DNA of 64,000 nt from Sipunculus nudus. Its lineage: Eukaryota; Annelida; Sipuncula; Golfingiida; Sipunculidae. The stretch is taken from the NCBI GenBank assembly GCA_026874595.1, contig CM049308.1:18040001-18104000 (forward strand). The letters run 5' to 3'. The notes under the pieces were generated by a model. It saw only the letters and a program-made list of their open reading frames with translations. It searched no databases and was not told where the DNA came from. The position numbers and the translations under genes were made by a program. Below, piece by piece: positions 11,111-23,458 of this stretch. How positions within the stretch are numbered: the first letter of the stretch is position 1; each line of letters opens with the position of its first letter.

Positions 11111-11850
11111 TCATTGTGTATCAAAGCCGAAATCGGTTTGTTACGCTGAATCAAGGCCTTACACCCTCCACGGGGTTCCTTGGGCATCAACAAACACAAT
11201 TTGATTCTGTTAATAAAATGTTTGGGATGCATGGTTTTAGATAAATTTATCTATTGCCTTATATATTGCTTTTTATTTCACAAATTATCTTCAGGCATGT
11301 TATTTCTATATGCCCTGTGGAACCATATGTTATCCTGTTACGGATGTGTCGTTGTATTATCTATTAATATTAAAATAGTTAAATCAGTCTTCATTATACT
11401 GATGGGCTATATGTCGTACTATGGATGAAATTAATTATTCAGTTGGAAAATAATGAGGGGTAGGATAAGCTAGTTATTTTAACACTTCCATGAAATTCCT
11501 AGGTACGGACCTTCAGTCAAATACGACGCGGTATAGAAAAAAAATGAGATACTGTCATGTAATCTGATGTTAGCCCATTAAAAGTCGTTTGGGATTACTG
11601 GGTGTAATATAAAAAAAAATTAAAAATAAAATATCATACGAAAATGAATGTTAATTTCGTAAAGACACATATACCCTCAGAAAGAACACAGCGTTAGCTT
11701 TAACATGATTTATACTTTATGGATTATTTTCAATAGCTCTTAGACTGATTTTGATTTAAGGCTTTGCTTTCAAACATGCTATCGTAATGATATTTGTTGC
11801 AATTGCCAACGGCAGCTTTCATCGAATGATGAAGGGCCGAGGAACTCCAG

Positions 11851-11870
11851 AGAATGGCGCCCCCTATCGG
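11851..11870. promoter_or_regulatory. CTCF-like core (GCGCCCCCTA)
   Basis: The plus strand has ggcgccccctat, whose reverse ATAGGGGGCGCC matches the classic CTCF core AGGGGGCGC. It is a single site of about 11 bp, so chance is not excluded. Confidence 0.35.
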
Positions 11871-13298
11871 CCGCGGTTATTGCCACAATCGAAACGGTGG
11901 TTTCCTCTATTCTTTTTCTCCAGGGTATACTTTAACGTGCAGTTGACCCCTATTTGTGAAATAGTAAACAGGAAAATTTGCAGTTGTAATTCTCAGTTTG
12001 TGCAGTTATAAAATTTAAAGTTTTGTTCCAGTCATAGACTGAAAAACCACTATATATATTATGCACATGAGTAAATAAGTGAATTTTATCCATCACTCAT
12101 ACAAAATATATGAACTATACATTTCGCTCTGGTATTAGTTCGCAAATTTGCTGTTACATTTCTGTAATAATTATATATGTTATACGCAACACACTCGTAA
12201 TAATTCATATTATATGAATAAATTTTATGTACAAACTAGCTCTAGATCAACTGGTAACAGTTCAAAATTACAATTAAAAAAGCTTCTGTCTCCAATGACC
12301 CTGGCCGCCTGGCCTTCGACCACTTTATAGACTAGTTAATCCCTGTATGTCTCATTATATTCTGACGAAGGACGCTTGTTTACAATTTTGTGCAATTCTA
12401 TAACTTCCTTAAAATATACCCTGTTTATCTCAATTTCATCAAGTCCGCTAAACCACCTTTGTTAGAATGTATCTATACCCTAACATGAAATATCCGTTTT
12501 TATATATCTGAGAACACTTAGAATATGAAAAATGCGTTTTTATATTTCATCTTTTGCACTTTGCCTAAAAATCTATTTAAAAATGAAAGACAAATGTGAG
12601 ACAAATTCTACCAGTGTTGCCAGACCAGTTTTATGTAACCCTCCTAAACCCTATAAAACTGTTTGATTTTCCAAGGTGATATAAAATAAAACCAGAATGT
12701 TTAGTTTACATTTCGAGCGCACCCGATGGTATTTCGTGCATATTCGCTATAATAATTTGTGTGCATGCGATGACATCTTTTGCAAAAGTGACTATTATTT
12801 CGTTTGCGGACATGATATAATCTCATATACAGATGTACCGGCTCCTGGAGCGTGTATACTGTAAGAAATATCTGATCGTACCCTACGTTATTTTCGCTTG
12901 AATAGCAGTTTAGTTTAGTCCTAAATACGACATATGGTGCCTTAATATTTAATGACGACTTGCTAAACTATTTTAATATTAATAAATATTAGAATAACAT
13001 ACCAGTGACAGGAGAACATTTGCACAGGTCAGATATTTATAAAATGCCTATAGGGGAAAGATATTTTGTAAAGTAATAAATTAAGAGATTAGACCAAAGT
13101 TTATTTCGAACCCTACTTACCACATATTTTATAAATAGCATCAAATTGTGTTTGTTGATGTTCTAGGAAAATCTGAACAATTTGTAATGTACCACTCCAT
13201 GAGTCTCAGAAACACAGTATACAGCGGAGTATATCATGCACTGGTTCAGAGTATCAAACGGCTCCCTCACTTGATACCTTGATATACGATCGTATATG

Positions 13299-13322
13299 CC
13301 GACAGATGGCACTGCGGTAGGC
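13299..13322. promoter_or_regulatory. CTCF-like motif, inverted copy
   Basis: The plus strand reads gccgacagatggcactgcgg, the reverse orientation of the block at 11084-11110 with a few substitutions. Confidence 0.3.
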
Positions 13323-13810
13323 CCTTGCAAATTTAATTTAAAATACCTCTGGACTTATGTTGAAATACGGAAATTGACCCCACTTAGGACACATTTTGCG
13401 ACCACCAATGCGACCACCGTCAATTATAACATTATTTTAGATTCATACGTGTAGGAGAAAATAAGAGTACAGAAAGTCTTCCGAGAAAAATAGAAAAGTT
13501 TGACCCCTTTGCAGGTTCTATCCTTCAATCATTACCTACAAGCCCATCCATGAGCACCTTTTTTCTTTTGGTACTCTTTGCATAAGGCTGATCCTTAACT
13601 GATCTATTCTGTTATGTTTTCTTACAAAAGGCACATCTGTGAATGCTTTTCTTTGTCTGTTGTCATCATTACCATGCCACCTTGAGAAGAAAATCAATAA
13701 ACAGATAAATATGTTTTGTTGTTTAACTTTTGGAAATTTAGTAACCGATGCCACTTCAAAATTGTGAGAACTTTTCAGTGCACAAGTGATTTGTAGTTAA
13801 ATGTTTTCTC

Positions 13811-13842
13811 AATAGATGGCAGTACCATAGATGGCAGTACCA
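13811..13842. promoter_or_regulatory. Tandem agatggcagtacc motif
   Basis: A 15-bp unit (atagatggcagtacc) occurs twice in direct tandem, followed by atctttggcgcgcc. It shares AGATGGC with the CTCF-like sites at 11.1 and 13.3 kb. Confidence 0.3.
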
Positions 13843-14239
13843 TCTTTGGCGCGCCAACCCCAACGTGTCAAGGGTCTCAGGGATGCAATGTAGTAACATT
13901 TGATCAGCATATTTAAGAGTTGCTGCAGTCTTGCAGCGCTGACATATATCACAGATATATGGGGTCCGTACGTTGCGGACTAATTTAAGAGTCGGTTAAG
14001 ATGTATTCGTATAGCTCCTAAGTGTATCACACTGAAGAAAAATTTCAGCCCAATTTACACAAGGAAGACCTTTCTTTTTAACATTAGGAGGGACCTACCT
14101 AGGCTCAAGAATTTTACACTCTTAATACATTTACTGGTAGATATGCGCTTCATTCGTTCCAAAACTGATTCCACTTCACCACTGCTTGTTTTTGCAGAGT
14201 TTCAACACTAGTCGGTTGGCACAGGGCCAAGAATTTTCA

Positions 14240-14400
14240 GACCAATGAAAATGGTTTCACGTTGTCGTGGTCACGAGTTGATATTACTTTTAGTCATACA
14301 CCGGCGGAGGCCAGTCTCAGTCGTGATACAGGACAAGGTTTCACGTAGCCGCCGACGACAACGCAACAGTGCGTTGCCGGCCAATCTTAGGGTCAGTTGG
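14240..14400. repeat. Dispersed repeat shared with 38.82 kb
   Basis: The run tgtcgtggtca...agtcatac.cggcgga..cagtctcagtc.tgatac is shared with 38819-38925. The reading frame across it is therefore treated as repeat, not gene. Confidence 0.5.
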
Positions 14401-17400
14401 GATTATAACAAAAATCGATATATTACTCTTAGAGAGAATTTAATGCAAAAATATTTCCTTGGGTCGCCACATACTGATGTTCACAATATGTTGTATATTT
14501 AAAGGCCTGTAAAAAATAACCGATCGGGAAGGCATGAAGCACTTGAAACATCAAATTGATTCATTTATTTGTCCAGTCAGAACAGCCCGGTAGACATGTT
14601 GCATTTGGCAGCATTTCTGTATAATGCATCAGGTCTGTATGTACTATTATGTCCCTATTTTCACTTCCTGGGTGCAAAACAGTGCTGTGAGTAAGACAGT
14701 AATGTTTTTCACTTGTCAAATATTTAAGACGCATAGATGTACTGAACATTAATAAGTCGACATTGTTAAATTGCGTTGTGTATGGAGTGTTATAATTATA
14801 TAGTTAACTGCAGTGGCAATCTATGGAATACACATTGCGCCAGTCACTAGAAAACAATTGAGGAGTCCATTCTTATGGGATAAGTTTCAAGTAGCTAAAC
14901 GTGACATAAATGTTAGCTAATTTAAGAAAGGCCGGGCAGTACAAACGTTCAACCATGTTTCGTAAATGTTTCGTCGCTAAAGACGTCTAGCACATGAGCA
15001 GTACACGGAAACTTTTACATCATCCAGTGCGGACTTCAACCATTTTAAAACTAATATAGAAAGTAATAGTTAACATATCAAGTATGCATGCATGCACGCA
15101 CACTGGTGGTGGTGGAACCACTTTAAAAATTTACACAGGGAATGCTCAGTTTTTAATGGTCATTAATTAGTTTTCTGATACAAAATATATAGCTTTGACA
15201 ATTTTTAATATATTAATCGTTTTTTTAATATAATAAATGTTGCATTTACAATAAATCAATTGTTAAAATGTGGAAAAAAAACTGAACAATCGTTTCTCAA
15301 TAGTTATCCTAGTTAAAACTAAAGAATCCTCTTGGGTGATTAAAAGAAGAAATAAAATAAATAAATAACAAGAATGGCACATTGTAAGGCGTAAGGTATT
15401 TATTACTGTACAAATATGATGATATAATGGTGTCTGAATTATGAATATATGACAAAAGCCAAATGAACATATATAAATGAAAAAGGGCAGCCATAAAAGA
15501 TAATACACACAAACAAATACAAAGTTTGTAGGTAACAGCGGTAAAGTGTCAACTGACTGCAAGAATAAAATGACACATTAACATGTAAAGATATCTAAAT
15601 GTGGATACATGTTTATGTATATTCACATTTCAATTAACACAGCTCTGTATTCATAAATTTAGGCATCATTTATGTGAAAATTAGAAATATTTCATATATC
15701 TGAATAATGGTAATATGAATGTTAACTTGTATGAACACAATCATCTGCAACCCTATAACTGTGAATATATAATTTATAAAAAAAATATTTATTATTGGTT
15801 GAATTTTTTTTTATATTATAAACTGGTGTTACCTGGTTACTTTATTATCACAAGTGGAAAGATATTCTTACCTAATAAGCAATTAAGAAATATATTTCCG
15901 TTTTTAATTAATACATCCCCTGATTCATACCCTGTCCCACTATGACCACAAAATTAAGATATAAATAACTTTATGCATCAACATGTAAATATATGGGCCT
16001 CTCTGGTGCATGACCATCAAAGACCATCTAACAAACCTGACACAATAACATACTTTCTAAAACCAGAATTGTACTACTTGTGTGCCAAAGGGGGAGAGAA
16101 CACGCAATGCTGGTACATTTACCATGTCTAAAACAACATGCAAATGCAGCCTTGTTATCCAGTTATCTGAAAATGGTGCCTCCCCCCCCCCCCCCCCCCC
16201 AGCTAGGGACATGTGTCCTCAAGTTCTATTTCTGTTCCACTCTGAAGGTCAAATTAATATTCTTAAGGGGTCAAATGTTGGTTTCGCTCATTCTGATTGG
16301 CTCTTTATTTGGGCACATTCTATGAGAAAGAGGATACTGTGTTTTTGCTTTTTTTAAATGTTGGACAAGAATTATAAGAAAAGAAATAGAAAATCATCAG
16401 TTTTTAGTTTTACAGGAAAATCAATTCAAGATCTTAGCTGTAAGGTTGTCAAAAGATGTCTATCTGAACCATCTGACCACCATAACTCAAAAACAGTATG
16501 CATCAGTATATAAAATGTATACGCAGTTAAGGTCTGTATCTAAAAGCGGCTCAAACATTGTGTGTTTTAAGGTGGTGACAACAGAACCAGGTGACAAATG
16601 TGTGCATATATATTACACTGTGGTTTCTTCCCTGTATCAAATTTCTACAGCCTTTGACTGTCATTAACATGATATTATGTGACAGCAACCACCTTACCAC
16701 AAATAGGATACAGCTGAGAACACTTAAACAACCCCATCACGTGCCTCAGGGCTCCTTGCCAAATTACCATCATAAGAAAATCTGGGGTCTTAAGGGGTTA
16801 ACCAAGTGTTGTTACATATCTAGGCACACATGTATAAAGTTCTGGTTAACTATTCTGGCATACCACACATATAACACAATGATATTCACCAGATTGCCAA
16901 ATACATGTAGTACACTCTGAAAACCGAGTCTCTGTATACAAGGTTGTTATGAGAATAAACTCTTAAGGCACCGATGCTGGACATTCTGTGGACTTTACAC
17001 ACTATATCTGGTATCCAGTCTGAAAGCTAGAGTAAGGCACTCATAGTGGGCTCAATAGTGAAAATGTGTTTAACTCACTAAAACTGGTCTCTATGGTGAA
17101 AAGTTAGCAAAGAACATAAAAAATTGTTTATAATTAACACTTATTTCCATGGTGATCCTATATAGTCTGTTTTATCCCCTCATGTCCACCTGTTTTTTGC
17201 TATAAAAATTTTTACTAGTTACATTTCAAGGGAAACAATTATAGTGCAGAAGATTAAAGAACCTAATTAATTTTCAACAAGGTAATTAAATACCTACCTT
17301 ACTCTTACCTATCTTATTTACGAAACTTAGTTATGAGAAAGCAGTCTACATTTTACAACATATCAGACCCACTTATGGCCATCAAGGTAATTGGTCACAT

Positions 17401-18599
17401 GCAAAAACAGTCTCAATTTACAGCTGCTGATTGGATGATGTCATGTAAACACTCTAAAACATATAACCAGCTAAAACAAAGATGGCTACAAATGCAAAAA
17501 CACATCATATCTGCCAGATCATTGTGAAGGTTGTGTTAAAAGTTGTGAAACATAAATTGGGGATTTGTTGAAAAAGTTTTAATTGCCATATTATGTTGTC
17601 ACTTCCTTGTGTAGTTTTCTAGGAAATAATTGAAAAATATAAACTTTTAAGAAAATAATCTACAAAAAACAGGTGGACAGCAGCTGGTGAAACAAACTTT
17701 AGTGATATGAACATAAAATGAGCTTCTCTGCAGGTTTACATCATAGTTCACATAATTCACATCTCAAAATATACAAATAATATCACAAGTAATATTAAAA
17801 TTATAGCAGTAATACCCATGGTTATTTGCAGGATATATTTTAAAAACCTTTCTGTGTTGAGCTTGTGATTTTTATGGATCTTACACTATAGTAAACTATC
17901 ATTTACACACCTGTGTGATAAAATCAAAGTGTTCATGAAACGTATTCATTCTACAAAGATCTCAGATAATACAAATGGAATATTTCCTTTCTCTGATATT
18001 AGAAACATTCAGCATATACATATATGTATATTTCAAACACTAAATTTTGTAGGTCTTCTTAAATGTTCAAATATATTCACAGCAGAATTAATTGCAGATC
18101 AAAAGATACTGGCAGAAAGAACTATAGTCACAAAGATTTGTGGTAAAATGTTCTTAATCTGTGAGAACTTTACATTTCACAATATATACCTTATTTTTTA
18201 CCTGTAAGAACTTAAAAGTTACTATTGTTCACCCTTGCAACCAAAGGTATACATCAAGAAAACATGGACATAAAACAGTCACCAGTGAATCTTATTGTGA
18301 GCTAAACAAACAGAAACAAACAATTTAGAGCACTGTCAGAAATGTTATTTCCAGACAGTGATAAGAAATTGTATATGTCTTCTGTATAATATATAAAACT
18401 ATAACCTCTGCTATAATCTTAGCCCTATATTTCTATACCCTAAACTAACTTTTCCTGTTGTTTAATCGCACACCAACTAAATAGTTCCCTTAAAAAGTAT
18501 AACCACTTACCAACTAATAGGTTTCCATGAAGTTTTCATGACAACCAAGTTTTCCTGTACACTTATACACACAAACAAAGTAAATCTAGTCTGTTTATT

Positions 18600-18726
18600 G
18601 ATGATATTTTAAAATAATGACCACTTTATCAGTGGTCCCAATTCTTTTTTACTCTTTATATCAGATCTCCCTGCGACCACTTTATCGAGGTCCCCTTGGC
18701 AGTCATAATTTTGAGGTTTCACTGTA
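18600..18726. mobile_element. Possible pogo/Tigger-like fragment
   Basis: On the minus strand the right edge reads TA-CAGTGAAACCTC, resembling the inverted-repeat start of pogo/Tigger DNA transposons with a TA target. Phrases such as 'ccactttatc' recur at 29.23-29.39 kb. The left end is not defined. Confidence 0.3.
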
Positions 18727-19459
18727 TATAGAATGATAGATAGGTGGATGGCCAATAAACATTTGTTCATACAGAGTTCATGCTTTGTGTGGGGAGAATC
18801 AGATTTCTTTACATCTGTTTCTAGTTCATGAGATGCACTCTGATGAAGATGCAGATATTGTCATTGCAAGGTAATATCCTCTGACAAAGAGGTTTATATT
18901 AATATAGAAAATATCAATTCCTATTATTGAACATTAGCATCATGTGCACATCAACAAACATGTGGTGATAGATGATGAGTAGGCTTCAATGTATGGTGTG
19001 TTTGTCAACACACACAAACAAGTGAAGAATAGGTATATAAGCACTGGCATATATTCACAATACACTGTACACTGATTATGCAAAGGTCATATACATTCAT
19101 TCAATAATTCATTTAACTTAACTACTGCTTTCCACAGAAAGTAGTGCTTCAGTGGAATAAGATTTAAAGGATTGTAGGGTGACCAATGCATGAGGAGTGT
19201 GAATTATAAAAAAGTCAACTGAAAGCTTGCCAATGCACTTCCAAGCATAATCACATACAGTTTTGAATTATGTAAACTCTACCTTATGTACATTATGTAC
19301 ATATGTACACTGTCCTTCCTGGGTCCAGCATTTCCTAAACTCTTCCCAGTGTTCTGTACATATTTACTATGTACAATTTATGTACAGGTGAGAGTGAGAC
19401 ACAAATTCCCTCTTTATGAACATTTCTTCAGTTTCTGCTACTGTGTGATGATGCAAACC

Positions 19460-19633
19460 TCAGGATATCCGTGGACATTCCCATACATGTATGAAGCAGT
19501 GTCTGTTACTGGCATTATTTAACCGTCCGTAGCATTCACATGCATACTGATTGAACGGCTGGCCGCTGATTTCTTTCAAACGTGCTTCTGTTCCTCCTTC
19601 TGTAGCACAGGTGAGCCCAGTTATCACCCAGTT
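19460..19633 (-). CDS. Receptor-like gene, exon 11 (C-terminal domain, stop)
   Basis: This last exon (58 codons including TGA at 19462-19460) has acceptor TTTTAG|AACTGG and phase 0. It encodes residues 485-541 of the 541-residue model, the main part of a small cysteine domain. Visible landmarks are NWVITGLTC, YACECYG, a sequon NAS, and the ending HCFIHVWECPRIS. The CxC pair followed by C-F-I-H-x-W-E-C-P near the C terminus resembles a domain seen at the end of many predicted secreted or membrane proteins of bivalves (recalled, not searched). With the cysteine in exon 10 there are six, enough for three disulfides. The exon is extracellular by topology. The 3' UTR is not delimited. Confidence 0.88.
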   Translation of the reverse strand, partial: NWVITGLTCATEGGTEARLKEISGQPFNQYACECYGRLNNASNRHCFIHVWECPRIS

Positions 19634-19786
19634 CTAAAAGGAAATATATTATTCATAAATTCATTTTGATATATTTTCTTTAACATTGCCTATAATGATT
19701 TCTGGTATGTATTAAATAAAGATAAAGATAATAAAAGTTCCCATCCATTTGAGTATAAGTTGTTTTGTTTATATTCATGTGTTTTA

Positions 19787-20660
19787 TTTTTTTTTTTTTT
19801 TATTACAAAACAAATCAATACAGACATTACAAAACAAAACAATACAGACATTACAACACAAAACAATACAGACATTACAAAACAAAACAATACAGACATT
19901 ACAACACAAAACAATGTTACAGATTCACATTCAATAACACCGTGTGATTTTTACCAAGATTTTACATAAAAACTGTCATTTCGTGATATCTGGAAAAAAA
20001 TATAAAAATATTCATTAACTATTTTATTTTACTTCTCTAAAAACTCTCCAAATTGCATCCATTTCTTTTTATGCTCTTCCAATTTTCCTCTATTTTTAGA
20101 GACTATTTTCTCAAAAAGATGCACATGTTTAATGAATTCTATTGCCCTTTGTACAACCGGCAACTCCTCTTTGCATCTACACACATAGATATATCTTTTT
20201 ATTACCAGTACTATAGAATTTTTTAAAACTGCTGAGGCATCATTAAATATAACATTACTCAGTGATAAAGGTCCTATTTTACATCCTTTTTCTAAACAAC
20301 ATTTTGTGATATCCTTCCATAATTTGTCTACATGTGTGCATTCCCACATAATATGATAGATTGTCTCTTTTTCTGTCTTGCAAAATGTACATTTATCATT
20401 ACTTTTTATTCCCATTTTTTCCAAAAGTGGATTCCAATTTTAACACCTGTGTAAAATTCTATACTGAAACATTCTTATTTTTGTATCGATAGTATTCCTG
20501 TATAATTCGCTAAATGCATTCAGGACCCTTTCTACTGATGCTTCGTTTATATCAAGTGCCCATTTTTTACACACTCGTTCAGGCGTTTCATATTGTCTTT
20601 GAATTAGAATATCATAAATGTGTATAGTTGCTTTCCTCAGATTCCTCAATATTTGTAAGG
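19787..20660 (-). mobile_element. 5'-truncated LINE, 3' end with zinc-knuckle ORF
   Basis: Flanked by a perfect 16-bp target duplication (atattcatgtgtttta at 19771-19786 and 20661-20676). On the minus strand it encodes the C-terminal end of a non-LTR retrotransposon ORF2 with a CX2CX8HX4C zinc knuckle (CTFCKTEKETIYHIMWEC, zf-RVT type), then the stop at about 20029. The 3' tail contains four 24-bp repeats and a poly(A) run (T run at 19787-19801 on plus). An in-frame TAA at 20442-20440 breaks the frame. No RT catalytic motif remains, so it is a dead 5'-truncated copy. The L1/Tx1-like assignment is tentative. Confidence 0.85.
19816..19911. repeat. 24-bp minisatellite, 4 copies
   Basis: The unit caatacagacattacaaaac plus aaaa occurs four times; copies alternate between aaaacaaaa and cacaaaa endings, giving a 48-bp higher-order unit. 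It sits in the 3' tail of the LINE and may have grown during or before insertion. Reading frames here are repeat artefacts. Confidence 0.9.
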
Positions 20661-20930
20661 ATATTCATGTGTTTTAAACATGTGGGGTGCCTAATAAAAT
20701 GTCAACTAATTCTAATCAAAACATGTCCAACAAGGACATCTGCTTGCAAACCAAACAATTGTTGCAAATGAGATTGCCTTGCTTCACATGCTCTCATTAA
20801 CAATAACTATTAGCTGGCTCAAAATCTTGTTCCAATTATGGCACATATCATTAGCAGCTGTTTCATCCCTTGGAAAAAAAGAGTTGTAATGTCAGAGTGT
20901 TATTAATTGCAAAACTAGGGACCCATGGGT

Positions 20931-22638
20931 TTTTTTTTGTTTGTTTGTTTGAGATATTTTATTGAATATGCACATATCTTATGGTACAGACATCAATGGG
21001 ATTAAGTGCAAGCTACTTAAAGCTTATCTTGACTCTCTCCCTAATATTTCTAGTATAAAATATAAAATATAAAATATAAAACGATGGCAGTATTCAGTGT
21101 TATGGTAGGGGTTGTGTTTGGTAGTGGATGTTTGGTAAGTGAAAGTGTTATAGTTGTATGTCTGTGTTTTGGAGGTGTTGTGGGAGAATTTTATGTTTTG
21201 AACCGGTTTGTGTTTTCTATGTATGAACATACAGATGTAAAGATTTCTTCATTTCTGGTGTTGTTTGCATATGCGCTACCATAGAGGAGTTCTTCTACAG
21301 ATATATCTTGGGGGAGATATTTATTTCTAGAATTGACATGGAGTTGGCATTGCAGCAGATTATGTTCAGCATTTTCTGTTTCGTATCCACATTGACATTT
21401 TGGGTCGTTGGATAGGTGTCTTCTATATAGATCGTAGTTTAAGTCACTGCTTTGTGTTCGCAGTCGGGTATGAATTATCTGGGCCTTTCTTGTACCTGAA
21501 TTGAAGTATTTTGGTGGTTTGTTTCTTGCAATTTCCCTGGATATATTATATTTAAGTGATTTGCTGGTTTGACAGTGTTTAAGTCTTTCGTCTAATTTAT
21601 TCCATAATCTTATAGATTTTGGTAAGAATGAATTATAGTAGATCTCTGTTCTACAGAAAATGTCTTGTATATTGAGTCGATCACTAGATCTTGTATTAAA
21701 GGTGGTGTTTCTGTGTGGCCGTAATAGTTAGTACAGGTACTGGGGGGATTCTAGCTTTATCATTTTGTGCAGCTGGATGACCATTGAATTTTCTCTACGT
21801 GTTTTGAGTAGAGGCCAGCCTGTTTCTTTGTAGAGTTTTGCATGGCTAGTTCCCCTGACGCAGCCTGTTACTATTCTGGCAGCTTGTTATTGCACAGCTT
21901 CTAGTGTTTCGCTTTGTTCTTGTGTGCAGTTACACCACATAACATTACTGTATTCTAGTATTGGCCTTATATATGTATAATATATGTTTTCTAGAGTTTT
22001 CCTATCAAGCATATATTTTAATTTGCTCAATATTAAGATTTTAGAGTTTGCTTTTGCTTTTATATTTTCTATATGATCGTTCCATTTGCAGTCCTTTCTA
22101 AGTGTTATTCCTAAATGTTTATGGGTGTTAGATTTATCTATTTAAATACCATTGAAATATAGGTCAGGATGGTCTGTTTTTGGTTTCATTGAGAATAACA
22201 GTGATCTGTTTTTTTTTGCATTGATGGTGACTAACCATTTTTTTGACCATTTTGAGATTTGTTCCAAGGCTCTATTTAGTATTTTTGCTGCTAAAGATCG
22301 GTTTTCAATGGTGAGATACAACATGGTGTCGTCTGCAAATAGTCTAATATTACTTGTTATGTTGTCTGTAATGTCGTTAATGAATATTAGAAATAATAGG
22401 GGTCCCAGTATGGAACCTTGGGGTACCCCAGCATGAAGTGTTTCCCAATGGGAGAAATCGTTTTCGATTAATACTCGTTGTTTCCTATAGTTCAGGTACT
22501 GGGCAATCCAACGAAGCAGTTTACCTTTTATTCCAGCTGATGACAGTTTGGCGAGGAGACCTTCTGACCAGACCTTGTCAAAGGCTTTGCTTATGTCTAG
22601 GAAAATAGCCTGTACTTCTTTGCCTTTATCTATATCTT
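20931..22638 (-). pseudogene. LINE reverse-transcriptase fragment (jockey-like)
   Basis: A 1.7 kb non-LTR retrotransposon fragment bounded by a 12-bp target duplication (ggacccatgggt at 20919-20930 and 22639-22650) with a T-rich left end, i.e. an A-rich 3' tail on the minus strand. The minus translation shows RT palm motifs in order: DISKAFDKVW (about 22597-22568), GVPQGSILGPLLF (about 22435-22400) and the catalytic LFADDT (about 22342-22325). A C-terminal CxCX8HX4C knuckle follows (about 21400-21350). The family is close to jockey/CR1-type LINEs. The frame is interrupted by stops, for example a TAA near 22145, and the 5' half is absent, so it is not active. It has inserted into a family-Y repeat. 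Confidence 0.88.
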
Positions 22639-22719
22639 GGACCCATGGGTCTCGACACTCAGCTGAATTTGTCTTTAAGGATAGGTTTATGAGTTTTAAA
22701 AATATGGGTCCTGTGATCA

Positions 22720-23370
22720 GTTTGACCTAGTGACCCCAAAATCAAAAGGATCCTTCTCCTATTGGTAGAAGAGCCACGTGGAAGATAGTAAGTGTGGGAT
22801 GAAAAGTTTGGCCTAAAATGCATCCACAATCTTTTAAAAGAATGGTTCCTTTGACCTTGACCTTTGATTTCATGACCCCAAATCAAAAGGGTTCTAACAT
22901 TACTGGTGTCTCATATATAAGTCAAGTTTGAAACCAATATATCTATCCAAACTGGAGTTATCATCCTGAAACAAATATGTGGACAGATGGCCCCTGTGAC
23001 CTTGATCTTTGACCTTGTTACCCCAAAATCGATCAGATTCTTCCCCTATTGGTAGGTCAGCTATATGTGCAAATTTGGTAGGTGAGCAATATCATGAAGA
23101 TGGAAGGTCGGGTTGAAAAGTTTGGCTCAAAATACATCCACAATCTTTCTAATTATGTGGGTCCTGTGACCTTGACATCATGACTCCAAAATCAACTGAG
23201 TTCTTGCAATAGAGTTGGGCCATATATAAGTGAAGTTTGAAATCCATATGTCAATCCAAACTGAAGTTATCACCAGGATACAAATCTGACGGACATACAG
23301 AAAGATGAACAGACAGGAGGACAGGGTGATTGTATAGGGCACCCGCCTATTCATGTGGGGCCCTAATAGA
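22720..23370. repeat. Dispersed 'gaccttgacc' repeat
   Basis: A noncoding repeat of about 650 bp with internal duplication of roughly 250-bp segments (tattggtag.., ..atgaaaagtttggc.., ..ccacaatctt..). It ends in a degenerate gacggacaNac segment followed by ggtgattgtatagggcaccc. Its style matches other mollusc dispersed repeats, including the one at 42780-43385. Confidence 0.6.
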
Positions 23371-23458
23371 CAACACTAGTTTCAGGAAACAGATGAAACC
23401 GCAGTTGTAAATCTGATAGTATCAATATTATTTGGCAATCTCAAAATAGAGGAAACAA

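Larger units (their letters stand above)
9174..19459. other. Intergenic region between SOS and the receptor-like gene
   Basis: This 10.3 kb separates the 3' end of the receptor-like gene from the SOS start. I see no supported exon. It holds the SOS promoter, (AAT)n and (CA)n arrays, CTCF-like motifs at 11.1, 11.86, 13.3 and 13.8 kb, a 14.3 kb dispersed repeat, a C run (16182-16200) and a small pogo-like fragment (about 18600-18726). A possible AATAAA for the receptor-like gene lies on the minus strand at 18599-18594. The other stretches are plain AT-rich sequence. Confidence 0.6.

Noticed and set aside
14245-14502. An Arg-rich plus-strand frame of 85 codons
   Set aside because: The sequence recurs in degenerate form at 38.8 kb and behaves as a dispersed repeat.
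16080-16357. Two overlapping plus frames near a C run
   Set aside because: Proline runs from poly-C, no splice context and no domain.
19690-19969. Several overlapping frames with 8-residue repeats
   Set aside because: Translation of a 24-bp minisatellite in a LINE tail; the same repeat is open in several frames.
22152-22730. Plus-strand frames opposite the LINE
   Set aside because: The minus strand carries RT motifs (DISKAFDKVW, GVPQGS, FADD); the plus frames are its shadow.
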